Source: Falsiroseomonas bella (lineage in GTDB: Bacteria > Pseudomonadota > Alphaproteobacteria > Acetobacterales > Acetobacteraceae). From it: 64,000 nucleotides of DNA. A program made the translations under genes and the position numbers. The stretch lies in contig NZ_QGNA01000007.1 in the NCBI RefSeq assembly GCF_003173615.1, positions 62,001 through 126,000 of the forward strand. The letters run 5' to 3'. The notes below the pieces were generated by a model, which did no database searches, was not told where the DNA came from, and worked only from the letters and a program-made list of their open reading frames with translations. Of the stretch, positions 34,217-42,936 are shown piece after piece. Within the stretch, counting starts at the first letter, position 1; every line of letters starts with the position of its first letter.

Positions 34217-35290
34217 ATGCCCACCCAAGCCGGACTGTTCACGCCGCTCCGCCTCGGCGCGCTCGACTTGCCGCACCGCGTCGTCATGGCGCCGATGACG
34301 CGCAACCGCTCGCCCGGCAACCTGGCGAACGCGCTCAACGCGACCTACTACGCGCAGCGCGCCGCCGCGGCGCTGATCATCACGGAAGGCACCGCGCCGG
34401 ACGCGATGGGGCGGGGCTACATCGACATCCCCGGCCTCTACGATGCCGCGCAGGTCGCCGCCTGGCGGCAGGTGACGGATGCCGTCCACGCGCGCGGCGG
34501 GCTGATCGCCGTGCAGCTGATGCATGTCGGGCGCATCTCGCATCCCGACTTCCTCGAGGGCGCGACGCCGGTCGCGCCGTCCGCCGTCGCGGCGGCCGGG
34601 GCGATCCACACATGGACCGGGCCGAAGCCGCATCCGGTGCCCCGCGCGCTCGACGCCGCGGAGATCCCGGGCGTGATCGCGACCTATGCCCGCGCGGCGC
34701 GGCTGGCGCGCGAGGCCGGCTTCGACGCCGTGGAGATCCACGGCGCGAATGGCTATCTGCCCAACCAGTTCCTGGCGCCGAACGCCAATCTGCGGCGCGA
34801 CGCCTGGGGCGGCAGCGTCGAGAAGCGCGCGCGCTTCCTGCTAGCCGCCACCGACGCCGCGATCGCCGAGATCGGCGCCGGGCGCGTCGGTGTGCGCCTC
34901 AGCCCAGGGAGCGGCTTCAACGACATCGCCGATCCGGAGGCCGAGGCGACCTATGCGCATGTGATCTCGGCGCTCGACCGGCGCGAACTCGCCTGGCTGC
35001 ATGTGGTGGACGCGCGTCCCGGCTTCGACGTGCCGGCGCTGGTCGCGCAGCACTACCGCGGCGCCGTGATGCTGAACGGCGGCTACGACGGCGCCCGCGC
35101 GGAGGCGGACATCGCCGCCGGCCGCGCTGCGCTGGTCTCCTTCGGCACACCCTTCATCTCCAACCCCGACCTGCCGGTGCGGCTGCGGAGCGGCGCGCCG
35201 CTGGCCGCGGCCGACCGCGGGACCTTCTACGGCGGCGATGCAAGGGGCTATGTGGACTATCCGCTGCTGGATCCGGTTTTGGCAGCGTGA
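34217..35290 (+). CDS. Old Yellow Enzyme family alkene reductase (NemA-like), 357 aa
   Basis: FMN enzyme reducing activated C=C or nitro groups with NAD(P)H. TIM-barrel marks: LFTPLRLGALDLPHRVVMAPMTRNRS, IQ/VQLMHVGRISHP, the catalytic pair EIHGANGYLPNQFL, and GGSVEKRARFLL. C-terminal FMN phosphate site: LNGGYD...LVSFGTPFISNPDLP. AAGGAGAG precedes the start. OYE genes of this type are often induced by electrophiles; why it sits in a copper island is unclear, though copper causes thiol and quinone stress. Confidence 0.93.
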   Translation: MPTQAGLFTPLRLGALDLPHRVVMAPMTRNRSPGNLANALNATYYAQRAAAALIITEGTAPDAMGRGYIDIPGLYDAAQVAAWRQVTDAVHARGGLIAVQLMHVGRISHPDFLEGATPVAPSAVAAAGAIHTWTGPKPHPVPRALDAAEIPGVIATYARAARLAREAGFDAVEIHGANGYLPNQFLAPNANLRRDAWGGSVEKRARFLLAATDAAIAEIGAGRVGVRLSPGSGFNDIADPEAEATYAHVISALDRRELAWLHVVDARPGFDVPALVAQHYRGAVMLNGGYDGARAEADIAAGRAALVSFGTPFISNPDLPVRLRSGAPLAAADRGTFYGGDARGYVDYPLLDPVLAA

Positions 35291-35616
35291 TGTGCGTGGG
35301 CGGAGCGGCGCCATGTGCGCTCCAGCGCCGCTTCGTCGTGCCCAGCACCGAAAGTGCCCTGAGCCCGAAGCCTGCTGCCGACGCCCTGTGTTTCCTCGCC
35401 TCAACGCGCTTCGTGTTGCTGACAGCAGGCGCTGATCGAGGCGATGCTCTTGCTGACCGGCGACAGGCTCGGCGACTCCGGCCGGCGCGGGACGGGCACT
35501 GGAGGTGTCGATGCGTCGTCCACCTGGCGCGTGCAATCTTTTGTCATACTTGCGCAACCCGGGTGACGTGAATGCCCAGCATGTTCCCGACCGGGGAAAC
35601 CGGGCCGGGGGTCTAT
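35291..35616. other. intergenic region before the efflux operon
   Basis: The first 240 bp hold no gene I can support; short open frames on both strands look degenerate. The last 90 bp carry the GMMA-N5-YGTC box (35533-35545) and the leader of the TolC-like gene. No terminator was identified after the OYE gene. Confidence 0.45.
35533..35545 (+). promoter_or_regulatory. candidate CusR-type box upstream of efflux operon
   Basis: GCAA-TCTTT-TGTC followed by AT. It is one of five related sites (also 45869, 46194, 51003, 58771). Its end is 71 bp from the GTG at 35617, matching the 66-77 bp distances of the other sites and supporting that start over the ATG at 35572. Confidence 0.55.
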
Positions 35617-36813
35617 GTGCTTGCTCGATGGCTGATGGGCGCCGCTCTGGCGCTGGCGGTGGCGCCGGCGCTTGCCTCGCCCCTGCGTGAGGCCTTCGAT
35701 GCGGCGGCAAGCCTGAACGCCGAGATCCAGGCGCTGGAAGGGCGCCGGGCGGAGATCGACGCGCGGCTGCGCGGCGCCAATGCCCTGACCCCGGGCGCGC
35801 CGAGCATCGCCTTCGGCTACACCTCAGATCGCCTCACGCAGAACCGGGGGTTCCGCGAGGCGGAGGTCGAGCTCGGCGTGCCGGTCTGGCTGCCCGGCCA
35901 GTCGCGTGCGCAGCGCGACCTGGCCGGGGCGGAAGCGCAGCGGCTGGCGGCGAGGATCGCCCTCCAGCGCCTCACACTCGCCGGCGAGGTGCGCGACGCC
36001 TACTGGACCTGGGCGACCGCCGAGGCCGCGCTCACCGCCGCCAGGGCGCGTGCCGCGAGCGCATCGGCCTTGGCACGGGACGTCGCGCGGCAGGCACGGG
36101 GCGGGCAGGTCGCCCGCGCCGACGAGCTGCTGGCCTCCGCCGACGCGCGCGAGGCGGAGGCCGGTCTGCGCGAAGCGGAGATCGCGGTCCGCGAGGCGCG
36201 CCTCGCGTTCCATGCGCTGACCGGCCGAGACCCGCGCCCCGGCTGGGAGGAGGCGGCGCGCGAGGGCGCGGCCCTGGCCGCCGAGCACCCCCGCTTGGCC
36301 GCCGCACGGCTCGGCCAGGATGTCGGCCGGGCATCGCTGCGCGTGGCGACGGTCGAGGACCGCGACAACCCCGAGGTGTCCATCTTCGGGCGCCAAGAGC
36401 AGGACGAGCGTGGCGCGGGCTGGGACAGCCGGCTAGGCGTGCGTGTCCGCATCCCCTTCGCGCATGAGCCGCGCAACGCCGAACGGCGCGCCGCCGCCCA
36501 GACGGAGTTGACCACGGCGGCGGCCGAGACGGCGACCGCGCAGCGGCTGATCGCGGCGGAGCAGCAGCGGGCCCGCACCGCGCTCGCGGATGCCAGGGCC
36601 GCGGTCCGCCTCGCAGACGAGAGACACCGCTCCCTCACCGAAGCGGCCGGCCTGTCCGAGGCGGCCTATCGCGCCGGCCAGACCGGCCTTGCGGAGACGC
36701 TCCGGATCCGCGCCGCGCTCGCGGCCGCGGATGCGGACCGCCGGCGCAGCCAGGTCGCGCTGCGGCAGGCCGCGTCCCGATACAACCAGGCGCTCGGAGT
36801 GGAGCCGCGATAG
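35617..36813 (+). CDS. TolC-family outer-membrane efflux protein (CusC/CzcC-like), 398 aa
   Basis: Outer-membrane channel of the tripartite metal pump. The GTG at 35617 gives an ideal signal peptide (VLARWLMGAALALAVAPALAS); ATGs at 35572 and 35581 would add an acidic N-terminus. Two long helical repeats with Ala/Arg/Glu-rich coiled coil are visible (LREAFDAAASLNAEIQALEGRRAEI; LVAAEQQRARTALADARAAVRLADERHRSLTEAAGLSEAAYRAG). It lacks the lipobox of some CusC proteins. It is followed after 2 bp by the adaptor and then the pump. A GMMA-N5-YGTC box lies upstream. Confidence 0.88.
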   Translation: MLARWLMGAALALAVAPALASPLREAFDAAASLNAEIQALEGRRAEIDARLRGANALTPGAPSIAFGYTSDRLTQNRGFREAEVELGVPVWLPGQSRAQRDLAGAEAQRLAARIALQRLTLAGEVRDAYWTWATAEAALTAARARAASASALARDVARQARGGQVARADELLASADAREAEAGLREAEIAVREARLAFHALTGRDPRPGWEEAAREGAALAAEHPRLAAARLGQDVGRASLRVATVEDRDNPEVSIFGRQEQDERGAGWDSRLGVRVRIPFAHEPRNAERRAAAQTELTTAAAETATAQRLIAAEQQRARTALADARAAVRLADERHRSLTEAAGLSEAAYRAGQTGLAETLRIRAALAAADADRRRSQVALRQAASRYNQALGVEPR

Positions 36814-36815
36814 AG

Positions 36816-38516
36816 ATGACGTCACGTTCGCTCCGTGCCCTAACCTACGTCGGGCTGCTCCTCGGTGCCCTGCTGCTGTTCCGCCAAGCCCTGGCTCATG
36901 AGGGCCATTCGCATGGCGACGAGCCGCCGCCGCCGGCAGCCGCGGCCCCACGCGCGGAGGCGCATTCGGACCTCTTCGAGCTGGTCGCCGTGCTCGGGAC
37001 CGACGCGCGGCTGTGGATCTATCTGGACCGCCACGCCTCGAACGAGCCGATCGATGGTGCGACGCTCGCCATGAGCGTCGACGGGCAAGAGGTCGCCGTC
37101 GAGCGTGCCGGCGAGGCGGTTTATGTCGCGTCCCCCCCGGCGTTCGCCACGCCCGGTCCCCGAAACCTCCTCTTCACGATCACGGCCGGCGAGGAGATGG
37201 ACCTCCTGCCCGCGACGCTCGAGGTGCCGGCCGTGGCGGCTGGCGTCGCGGCGCCGCACGGCATCGCCGAGGATGCCGCGGCCCTTCTGCGCAACCCGCT
37301 GGTCTGGGGCTTCGCGGGCGTGTCGCTGCTGCTCGGCCTCCTGCTCGGCCGGCTTGCCTCGCCGCGCCGCCTGCCGGCGCTGGTCGAGGAGGAACCGGCA
37401 CCGGCGCCTGCTGCGGCGAAGCACGGTCCGACGCCGCTGCCGAAGCGCGCCGCCGCCCTGGTCCCGGCGCTGCTCCTGGTGGGCCTACTGCTGCCGACGG
37501 CGGCCTCCGCGCAGCCGATGGACGCGCCGCGCCGCCAGCCCGACGGAAGCGTCTTCGTGCCGAAGCCGACCCAGCGCCTGCTGGGCGTCCGCACAGTCAT
37601 GGCGGAACGCGCCGAAGCGCCGGTGGCGGTGCAGATCGTCGGTCAGGTCATCGCCGATCCCAATGCCTCCGGGCGCGTCCAGTCCCCGCAGGCCGGCCGC
37701 ATCGAGCCGCCGGAGGGCGGCTTCCCGACGCTGGGCTCCCGCGTCGAGCGCGGCCAGGTGCTGGCCTGGATCATCCCCGTCCTCGCCGCGCAGGAGCGCA
37801 GCGGCGTGCAGGCGAGCCTCGCCGAGCTCGACGCGCAGATCGCCATCGCGCAGGCGCGCGTGCAGCGCCTGTCGGGGTTGGCCGGCAGCGTCTCCGCCCG
37901 GGAGATCAGCGAGGCCAGGGCCGAGCTGGACGGGTTGCGCCAGCGCCGCGCGGCGGTGGAATCCGGGCTGAACGGCCGGGAGGCCGTGCGCGCCTCGGCC
38001 TCCGGCGTGTTGAGCGTGGTGAACGCGGTCGCCGGGCAGATCGTGGACGCCCGTGAGCCGCTCTTCGAGGTCGTGGATCCCGCCCGGCTCTGGATCGAGG
38101 CGGTCGCCTTCGACGCCGCGCTGGTCGCCGAGATCGCCGGCGCCTCCGCCGTCACCACCGGCGGCCAGCCGTTGGCCCTCTCCTTCATCGGCCGTGGCCT
38201 CGCGCTGAGGCAGCAGGCCGTGCCCCTGCAGTTCCGCATCGAGCAGGTGCCCCCGGGCCTGTCCGTCGGCACCCCCGTGACCGTGACGGTGCAGACGCCG
38301 CGGCGCGCGGGCGGAATCGTGCTGCCGTCCGAGGCGGTGGTGCGCAGCCCCGAAGGCAGCCAGATCGTGTTCGAGATGCCGGGCGCCGAGCGCTTCGTGC
38401 CGCGCCCGGTGCGCGTGCAGCCGCTCGATGGCAGGACGGTGCTCGTGACCGCCGGTCTCGATCGCGGCGCGCGCGTCGTGACGCAAGCGGCCGGCCTGAT
38501 CGCCCAGGTCCGCTGA
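36816..38516 (+). CDS. CusB/CzcB-like adaptor with N-terminal extension, 566 aa
   Basis: Membrane-fusion protein of the heavy-metal pump. The first 220 residues are an extra module: signal/TM, His-rich AHEGHSHGDE, a beta domain (about 50-140), a second TM (LVWGFAGVSLLLGLLLGRL), and a third hydrophobic stretch (RAAALVPALLLVGLLLPTAASAQ) before the canonical adaptor starts. The adaptor part has the RVQSPQAGRIE...ERGQVLAWI lipoyl half, a helical hairpin and the barrel. The internal signal-like segment ahead of the adaptor suggests a fusion of two proteins. Overlap-free, 3 bp before the pump gene. Confidence 0.87.
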   Translation: MTSRSLRALTYVGLLLGALLLFRQALAHEGHSHGDEPPPPAAAAPRAEAHSDLFELVAVLGTDARLWIYLDRHASNEPIDGATLAMSVDGQEVAVERAGEAVYVASPPAFATPGPRNLLFTITAGEEMDLLPATLEVPAVAAGVAAPHGIAEDAAALLRNPLVWGFAGVSLLLGLLLGRLASPRRLPALVEEEPAPAPAAAKHGPTPLPKRAAALVPALLLVGLLLPTAASAQPMDAPRRQPDGSVFVPKPTQRLLGVRTVMAERAEAPVAVQIVGQVIADPNASGRVQSPQAGRIEPPEGGFPTLGSRVERGQVLAWIIPVLAAQERSGVQASLAELDAQIAIAQARVQRLSGLAGSVSAREISEARAELDGLRQRRAAVESGLNGREAVRASASGVLSVVNAVAGQIVDAREPLFEVVDPARLWIEAVAFDAALVAEIAGASAVTTGGQPLALSFIGRGLALRQQAVPLQFRIEQVPPGLSVGTPVTVTVQTPRRAGGIVLPSEAVVRSPEGSQIVFEMPGAERFVPRPVRVQPLDGRTVLVTAGLDRGARVVTQAAGLIAQVR

Positions 38517-38519
38517 GCG

Positions 38520-41500
38520 ATGTTCAACCTGCTCGTCACCGCGAGCCTGCGGAACCGGCTCTTCGTGCTCGCGGCTGCGCTGGTGCTCGTCATCTACGGC
38601 GCGATGACGCTGCAGCGCCTGCCGGTGGACGTCTTCCCGGACCTCAACAAGCCCGTCGTCACCCTGATGACGGAAGCGGAGGGGCTGGCGCCGGAGGAGG
38701 TGGAGCTGCTCGTCTCCTTCCCGCTCGAGACGGCCATGAACGGCATGCCGGGCGTGACGCGCGTGCGGTCCGTCTCCGGCGTCGGCCTCTCCATCGTCTT
38801 CGTCGAGTTCGACTGGGGCACCGACATCTGGATCAACCGCCAGCAGGTGAGCGAGCGGCTGTCCCTGGTTCGCGCCCAGCTGCCGCCCAACGTCCTGCCG
38901 CAAATGGCGCCCGTCTCCTCTATCATGGGCGAGATCATGCTGGTGGCGATGTCCACTGACGGACGCGCCAGCCCGATGGAGCTGCGCGAGCTGGCGGACT
39001 GGGTGGTGCGGCCGCAGCTGCTGACGATCCCCGGGGTTTCGCAGGTCATCCCGATCGGCGGCGAGGTGCGCCAGTACCGGGTCACGCCTGACGTCGCGCG
39101 CATGAACGCGCTCGACGTCACGCATGAGCAGCTGGTCGCGGCGCTGCGCCAGTTCGGCGCCAACACCGGCGGCGGCTACGTGGACCAGGCCGGGCGGGAA
39201 TACCTGATCCGCAATATCGGCCGCACCGCGCGCCTGCAGGACCTTGCCGGCACGCCCGTCGCCTTTCGCGCTGGCCAGCCGATCCTGCTGCACCAGGTCG
39301 CGACCGTGGACTTCGCGGCCCGCCTGAAGCGGGGCGAGGCCGGCAGCATGGGGCGGCCGGCGGTGATCCTCTCCATCCAGAAGCAGCCCTCGGCCGATAC
39401 GGTGCGGCTGACCCAGCAGGTCGAGGCGGCGCTGCGCGACCTGCAGCGCGCCATGCCGCCCGGCGTGGTCGCGGACAAGGTGCAGTTCCGTCAGGCCGAC
39501 TTCATCCAGGCCTCGATCGGCAACGTGCAGAAGGTGCTGCTGGAGGCGGTGGCGGTCGTCGCGGTGGTCCTGTTCATCTTCCTGCTGAACGGGCGCACCA
39601 CCTTCATCTCGCTGACCGCCATCCCGCTCTCCGTGCTGATCACGGTCGTCGTCTTCCACCTGCTCGGGCTGTCCATCAACACGATGACGCTCGGCGGCCT
39701 CGCCATCGCCATCGGCGAGCTGGTGGACGACGCCGTGGTGGACGTGGAGAACGTGTTCCGGCGGCTGCGCGAGAACCGGCAGGCGCCGCACCCGCTGCCC
39801 GCTCTGACCGTGATCGCGCGGGCGAGCCAGGAGGTCCGCTCCGGCATCGTCTACGCGACGATGATCGTCATCCTCGTCTTCGTGCCGCTCTTCGCGTTGT
39901 CCGGCATCGAGGGCCGGCTCTTCGCGCCGCTCGGCGTGGCCTACATCGTCTCCATCCTCGCCTCGCTCATCGTCTCCATCACCGTGACGCCGGTGCTCTG
40001 CTACTACCTCCTGCCGCGCATGAAGCGAATGGAGCACGGCGACAGCTGGCTGGTGCGGGTGCTGAAGCGCTGGAACGAGCGCGCGCTGCTCTGGGCCTTC
40101 GCGCGCGCGCGGCTGGTCTACCTGGCGGCCGGGCTCGGCGTCGCCGGCGCGATCGCCACCGTCCCCTTACTGCCGCGTTCCTTCCTGCCGCCCTTCAACG
40201 AGGGCACGCTGACCATCAGCCTGCAGTTCCAGCCCGGCATCAGCCTGGCCGAGGCCGACCGGCTGGGCCGCGAGGCGGAGCGGCTGATCATGCAGGTGCC
40301 GGAGGTGCGCACCGTCGGGCGCCGCACGGGCCGGGCCGAGCTCGACGAGCATGCGGAAGGCGTCCATTCCTCCGAGATCGACGTCTCGCTGCATCCCTCG
40401 GAGCGGGGCAAGCAGGCGATCGCCGCGGACATCCGCGCGCGGCTCGGCGTGCTGCCCGGCAACGCCAATGTCGGCCAGCCCATCGGCCATCGCCTCGACC
40501 ACATGCTCTCGGGCGTGCGAGCCGAGATCGCGCTCAAGATCTACGGCGATGACCTCGACACGCTGCGGGTCCTCGCCGACACCATGCAGCAGCGCCTTGC
40601 TGCCGTGCCCGGGCTGCGCGACCTGCAGGTCGAGCGGCAGGTGCGGGTGCCGCAGTTGCAGGTCGCGGTCAATCACGAGCGCGCCGCGCTCTATGGCGTT
40701 TCGGCGACCGCCGTCGCGGAAGCCCTCCAGTCGCTCTCCGGCGGGCAGGTGGTGAGCGAGGTGGTGGACCGTTCGCGCCGCTTCGACATCGTGCTGCGCC
40801 TCGCCGACGCCGACCGCACCGGGGCCGGCCTCTCCGCGGTGATGATCGAGACGCCTGGCGGCCGTGTCCCGCTTTCGCTGCTGGCCGAGATCCGCGACAC
40901 CGACGGTCCCAACCAGATCCTGCGCGAGAACGGGCGGCGCCGGATCGTGGTGCTGGCCAACACCGACGGCTCCGACATGGCCGGCATCGTCGCGCGCATC
41001 CGCGCCGAGATGGCGGCCGCGCAACTCCCATCAGGGTATTTCTTCGCCCTCGAAGGCACCTTCCAGGCGCAGGAGGAGGCGTCGCAGCTCATCGCGCTGC
41101 TCTCGCTCGTCTCGCTCTCGATGATCTTCGTTGTGCTCTACGGCCGCTACCGCTCCGCGGTCCTGGCGCTGATCATCATGGGCAACGTGCCGCTGGCGCT
41201 GGTGGGCGCGATCGCGGCACTGTGGATCGCCGGGCAGCCCCTCTCGGTCGCCTCGATGATCGGGTTCATCACGCTCGCCGGCATCGCGACGCGCAACGGC
41301 ATCCTCAAGGTCAGCCACTATCTGAACCTCGCGCTGTTGGAGGGCGAGCGGTGGGGGCTCGCGCTCGTCATCCGCGGCAGCCTGGAGCGGCTGACGCCGG
41401 TGCTGATGACCGCGCTCTCGGCAGGCTTCGCGCTGATCCCGCTGATGATCGGCGCCAGCGAGCCGGGCAAGGAGATCCTGCACCCGGTCGCCATCACCAT

Positions 41501-41633
41501 CTTCGGCGGCCTGATCACGGCGACCCTGCTCGACACCTTCCTCACGCCGCTTCTCTTCCACCGCTTCGGCCGACCGGCGCTCGAGCGCCTGCGCGCGCGC
41601 CAGGGCGAGCTGACGGTGGCCGAGGCCTACTGA
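38520..41633 (+). CDS. CusA/CzcA-type heavy-metal RND pump, 1037 aa
   Basis: Proton-driven metal exporter of the HME class. Marks: LVTASLRNRLFVLAAALVLVIYG start, DVFPDLNKPVVTLMTEAEGLAPEEVE, the TM4 relay IGELVDDAVVDVENVFRRL with acidic residues in the CzcA pattern, and TGRAELDEHAEGVHSSEIDVSL of this subfamily. Full length. Operon and neighbours point to copper (or silver); the exact ion cannot be read from sequence alone, and the classical CusA methionine triad was not located by eye. Confidence 0.93.
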   Translation: MFNLLVTASLRNRLFVLAAALVLVIYGAMTLQRLPVDVFPDLNKPVVTLMTEAEGLAPEEVELLVSFPLETAMNGMPGVTRVRSVSGVGLSIVFVEFDWGTDIWINRQQVSERLSLVRAQLPPNVLPQMAPVSSIMGEIMLVAMSTDGRASPMELRELADWVVRPQLLTIPGVSQVIPIGGEVRQYRVTPDVARMNALDVTHEQLVAALRQFGANTGGGYVDQAGREYLIRNIGRTARLQDLAGTPVAFRAGQPILLHQVATVDFAARLKRGEAGSMGRPAVILSIQKQPSADTVRLTQQVEAALRDLQRAMPPGVVADKVQFRQADFIQASIGNVQKVLLEAVAVVAVVLFIFLLNGRTTFISLTAIPLSVLITVVVFHLLGLSINTMTLGGLAIAIGELVDDAVVDVENVFRRLRENRQAPHPLPALTVIARASQEVRSGIVYATMIVILVFVPLFALSGIEGRLFAPLGVAYIVSILASLIVSITVTPVLCYYLLPRMKRMEHGDSWLVRVLKRWNERALLWAFARARLVYLAAGLGVAGAIATVPLLPRSFLPPFNEGTLTISLQFQPGISLAEADRLGREAERLIMQVPEVRTVGRRTGRAELDEHAEGVHSSEIDVSLHPSERGKQAIAADIRARLGVLPGNANVGQPIGHRLDHMLSGVRAEIALKIYGDDLDTLRVLADTMQQRLAAVPGLRDLQVERQVRVPQLQVAVNHERAALYGVSATAVAEALQSLSGGQVVSEVVDRSRRFDIVLRLADADRTGAGLSAVMIETPGGRVPLSLLAEIRDTDGPNQILRENGRRRIVVLANTDGSDMAGIVARIRAEMAAAQLPSGYFFALEGTFQAQEEASQLIALLSLVSLSMIFVVLYGRYRSAVLALIIMGNVPLALVGAIAALWIAGQPLSVASMIGFITLAGIATRNGILKVSHYLNLALLEGERWGLALVIRGSLERLTPVLMTALSAGFALIPLMIGASEPGKEILHPVAITIFGGLITATLLDTFLTPLLFHRFGRPALERLRARQGELTVAEAY

Positions 41634-41652
41634 CCCCATGACGGAGCGCAGC

Positions 41653-42048
41653 ATGATGACGACACGTCGCACCCTCGGCATCGGGCTGGCTGCCCTGGCG
41701 CTGACCCCCGGAGTGGCCGGCGCGCACGAGCCGCGCCGCGGGCCGAACGGCGGGCAGAAGGTGGATATCGGCCAGAACCACGGCGAGCTGGTCGCGCAGG
41801 GCGGCACGCTGCGGCTGTTCCTGTTCGACGGAGCCGACCGCCCGCTCCCCGCGGCCGGCGCCAGCGCCCAGGCCGTGGTGCTCGCCGGCGGCCGGCAGGC
41901 GACCGTGGCGCTCACGCCGGCGGGCGCCAACGTCCTGGCGGGTAGCGGCGACTTCACCGCGGCGCGCGGCATGCGGGCCGTCGTCACCTTGACGCTGCCG
42001 AACCAGCGCCCCGTCCAGGCACGCTTCACGCCGATGGATCAGGACTGA
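41653..42048 (+). CDS. small periplasmic protein of the efflux operon, 131 aa
   Basis: The start at 41653 (MMTTRRTLGIGLAALALTPGVAGA) has GGAG 6 bp upstream; an earlier ATG at 41638 is less likely. A signal peptide is followed by HEPRRGPNGGQKVDIGQNHGELVAQGGTLRLFLFDGADRPL, the His/Gly start and beta-sandwich seen in small proteins that close metal-RND operons. Possibly a periplasmic metal carrier acting like CusF, without CusF's Met/Trp site. It follows the pump after 19 bp. Confidence 0.8.
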   Translation: MMTTRRTLGIGLAALALTPGVAGAHEPRRGPNGGQKVDIGQNHGELVAQGGTLRLFLFDGADRPLPAAGASAQAVVLAGGRQATVALTPAGANVLAGSGDFTAARGMRAVVTLTLPNQRPVQARFTPMDQD

Positions 42049-42120
42049 GGCGGCGGAGCGGATGCTGCCTGTGCGGACCGCCCGGCTGACGTCCGGGCGC
42101 GCGGCGGCGTATGGTCCGAC

Positions 42121-42936
42121 ATGCGGCGCGATCCGGCCAGCGTGCCGGGCGTCGCCCGACCTGACCACGGTTGCATGATGGACCCCGCACGCGGCACCAC
42201 GCCCCCGCTCGACCCCGAGGCGCACATCCTTGTCGTGGAGGACGACGGCGAGATGCGCGCCCTCATCGTGAAGCTGCTGCGTCAGAGCGGCTTCCGGGTC
42301 ACGGGTGCGCGCGACGGGCGCGAGATGTGGGAGACGCTGGGCAACGCGCAGGTGGACCTCGTGCTGCTCGACGTGATGCTGCCGGGGCAGTCCGGGCTCG
42401 ACCTCTGCCGTGCGCTGCGCGCGAAGTCCGGCGTGCCGATCATCATGGTCACGGCGCGTGGCGGCGAGACGGACCGCGTGCTCGGGCTCGAGCTCGGCGC
42501 CGACGACTACATCCCGAAGCCGTTCGGCCCGGCCGAGCTTCTCGCCCGCGTCCGCGCCCTACTGCGTCGCTCGCGGGGCGCGGCCGGGGAACCTGTCGCC
42601 GGCTCGGCCGGGGAGAGCATCACCTTCGGAGGCTGGACGCTCGACACGCGGCGGAGGGAGCTGGCCGCTCCGGACGGCACCGTGGTGGATCTCTCGGGTG
42701 GCGAGTACGACCTCCTGCTGGCGTTCTGCGAGCATCCCCAGCGGGTGCTGAGCCGCGACCAGCTGCTGGACCTCGCGCGCAACCGCATGGCCTACAACGG
42801 CACCGAGCGATCGGTGGACGTGATGGTCAGCCGCCTGCGCCGCAAGCTCGAGCCGACGGAGGACAGCCCGGCGGTCATCAAGACCATCCGCGGGGCCGGC
42901 TACATGCTCGTGCCGGCGGTGCGGCGCGGATCGTGA
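42121..42936 (+). CDS. OmpR-family response regulator (CusR/CopR-like), 271 aa
   Basis: Receiver domain (about 36-150) with acidic pair EDD, phosphate acceptor aspartate in VLLDVMLPG, and KPFGPAELLARV. OmpR winged helix follows (about 170-265: SGGEYDLLLAFCEHPQRVLSRDQLLDLA...SVDVMVSRLRRKLEP...IKTIRGAGYMLV). The start at 42121 has no clear ribosome site; ATG 42175 is an alternative. Coupled to the kinase by GTGA. Placed behind a metal-efflux operon, it most likely responds to periplasmic copper and is the best candidate to bind the GMMA-N5-YGTC boxes. Confidence 0.93.
   Translation: MRRDPASVPGVARPDHGCMMDPARGTTPPLDPEAHILVVEDDGEMRALIVKLLRQSGFRVTGARDGREMWETLGNAQVDLVLLDVMLPGQSGLDLCRALRAKSGVPIIMVTARGGETDRVLGLELGADDYIPKPFGPAELLARVRALLRRSRGAAGEPVAGSAGESITFGGWTLDTRRRELAAPDGTVVDLSGGEYDLLLAFCEHPQRVLSRDQLLDLARNRMAYNGTERSVDVMVSRLRRKLEPTEDSPAVIKTIRGAGYMLVPAVRRGS

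Noticed and set aside
35291-35530. Short frames suggesting a gene remnant
   Set aside because: No conserved motif or coupling could be seen; insufficient support for a pseudogene call.
37485-40037. Long minus-strand open frame opposite the CusBA-like genes
   Set aside because: A high-GC mirror frame; the plus strand carries intact adaptor and pump motifs.
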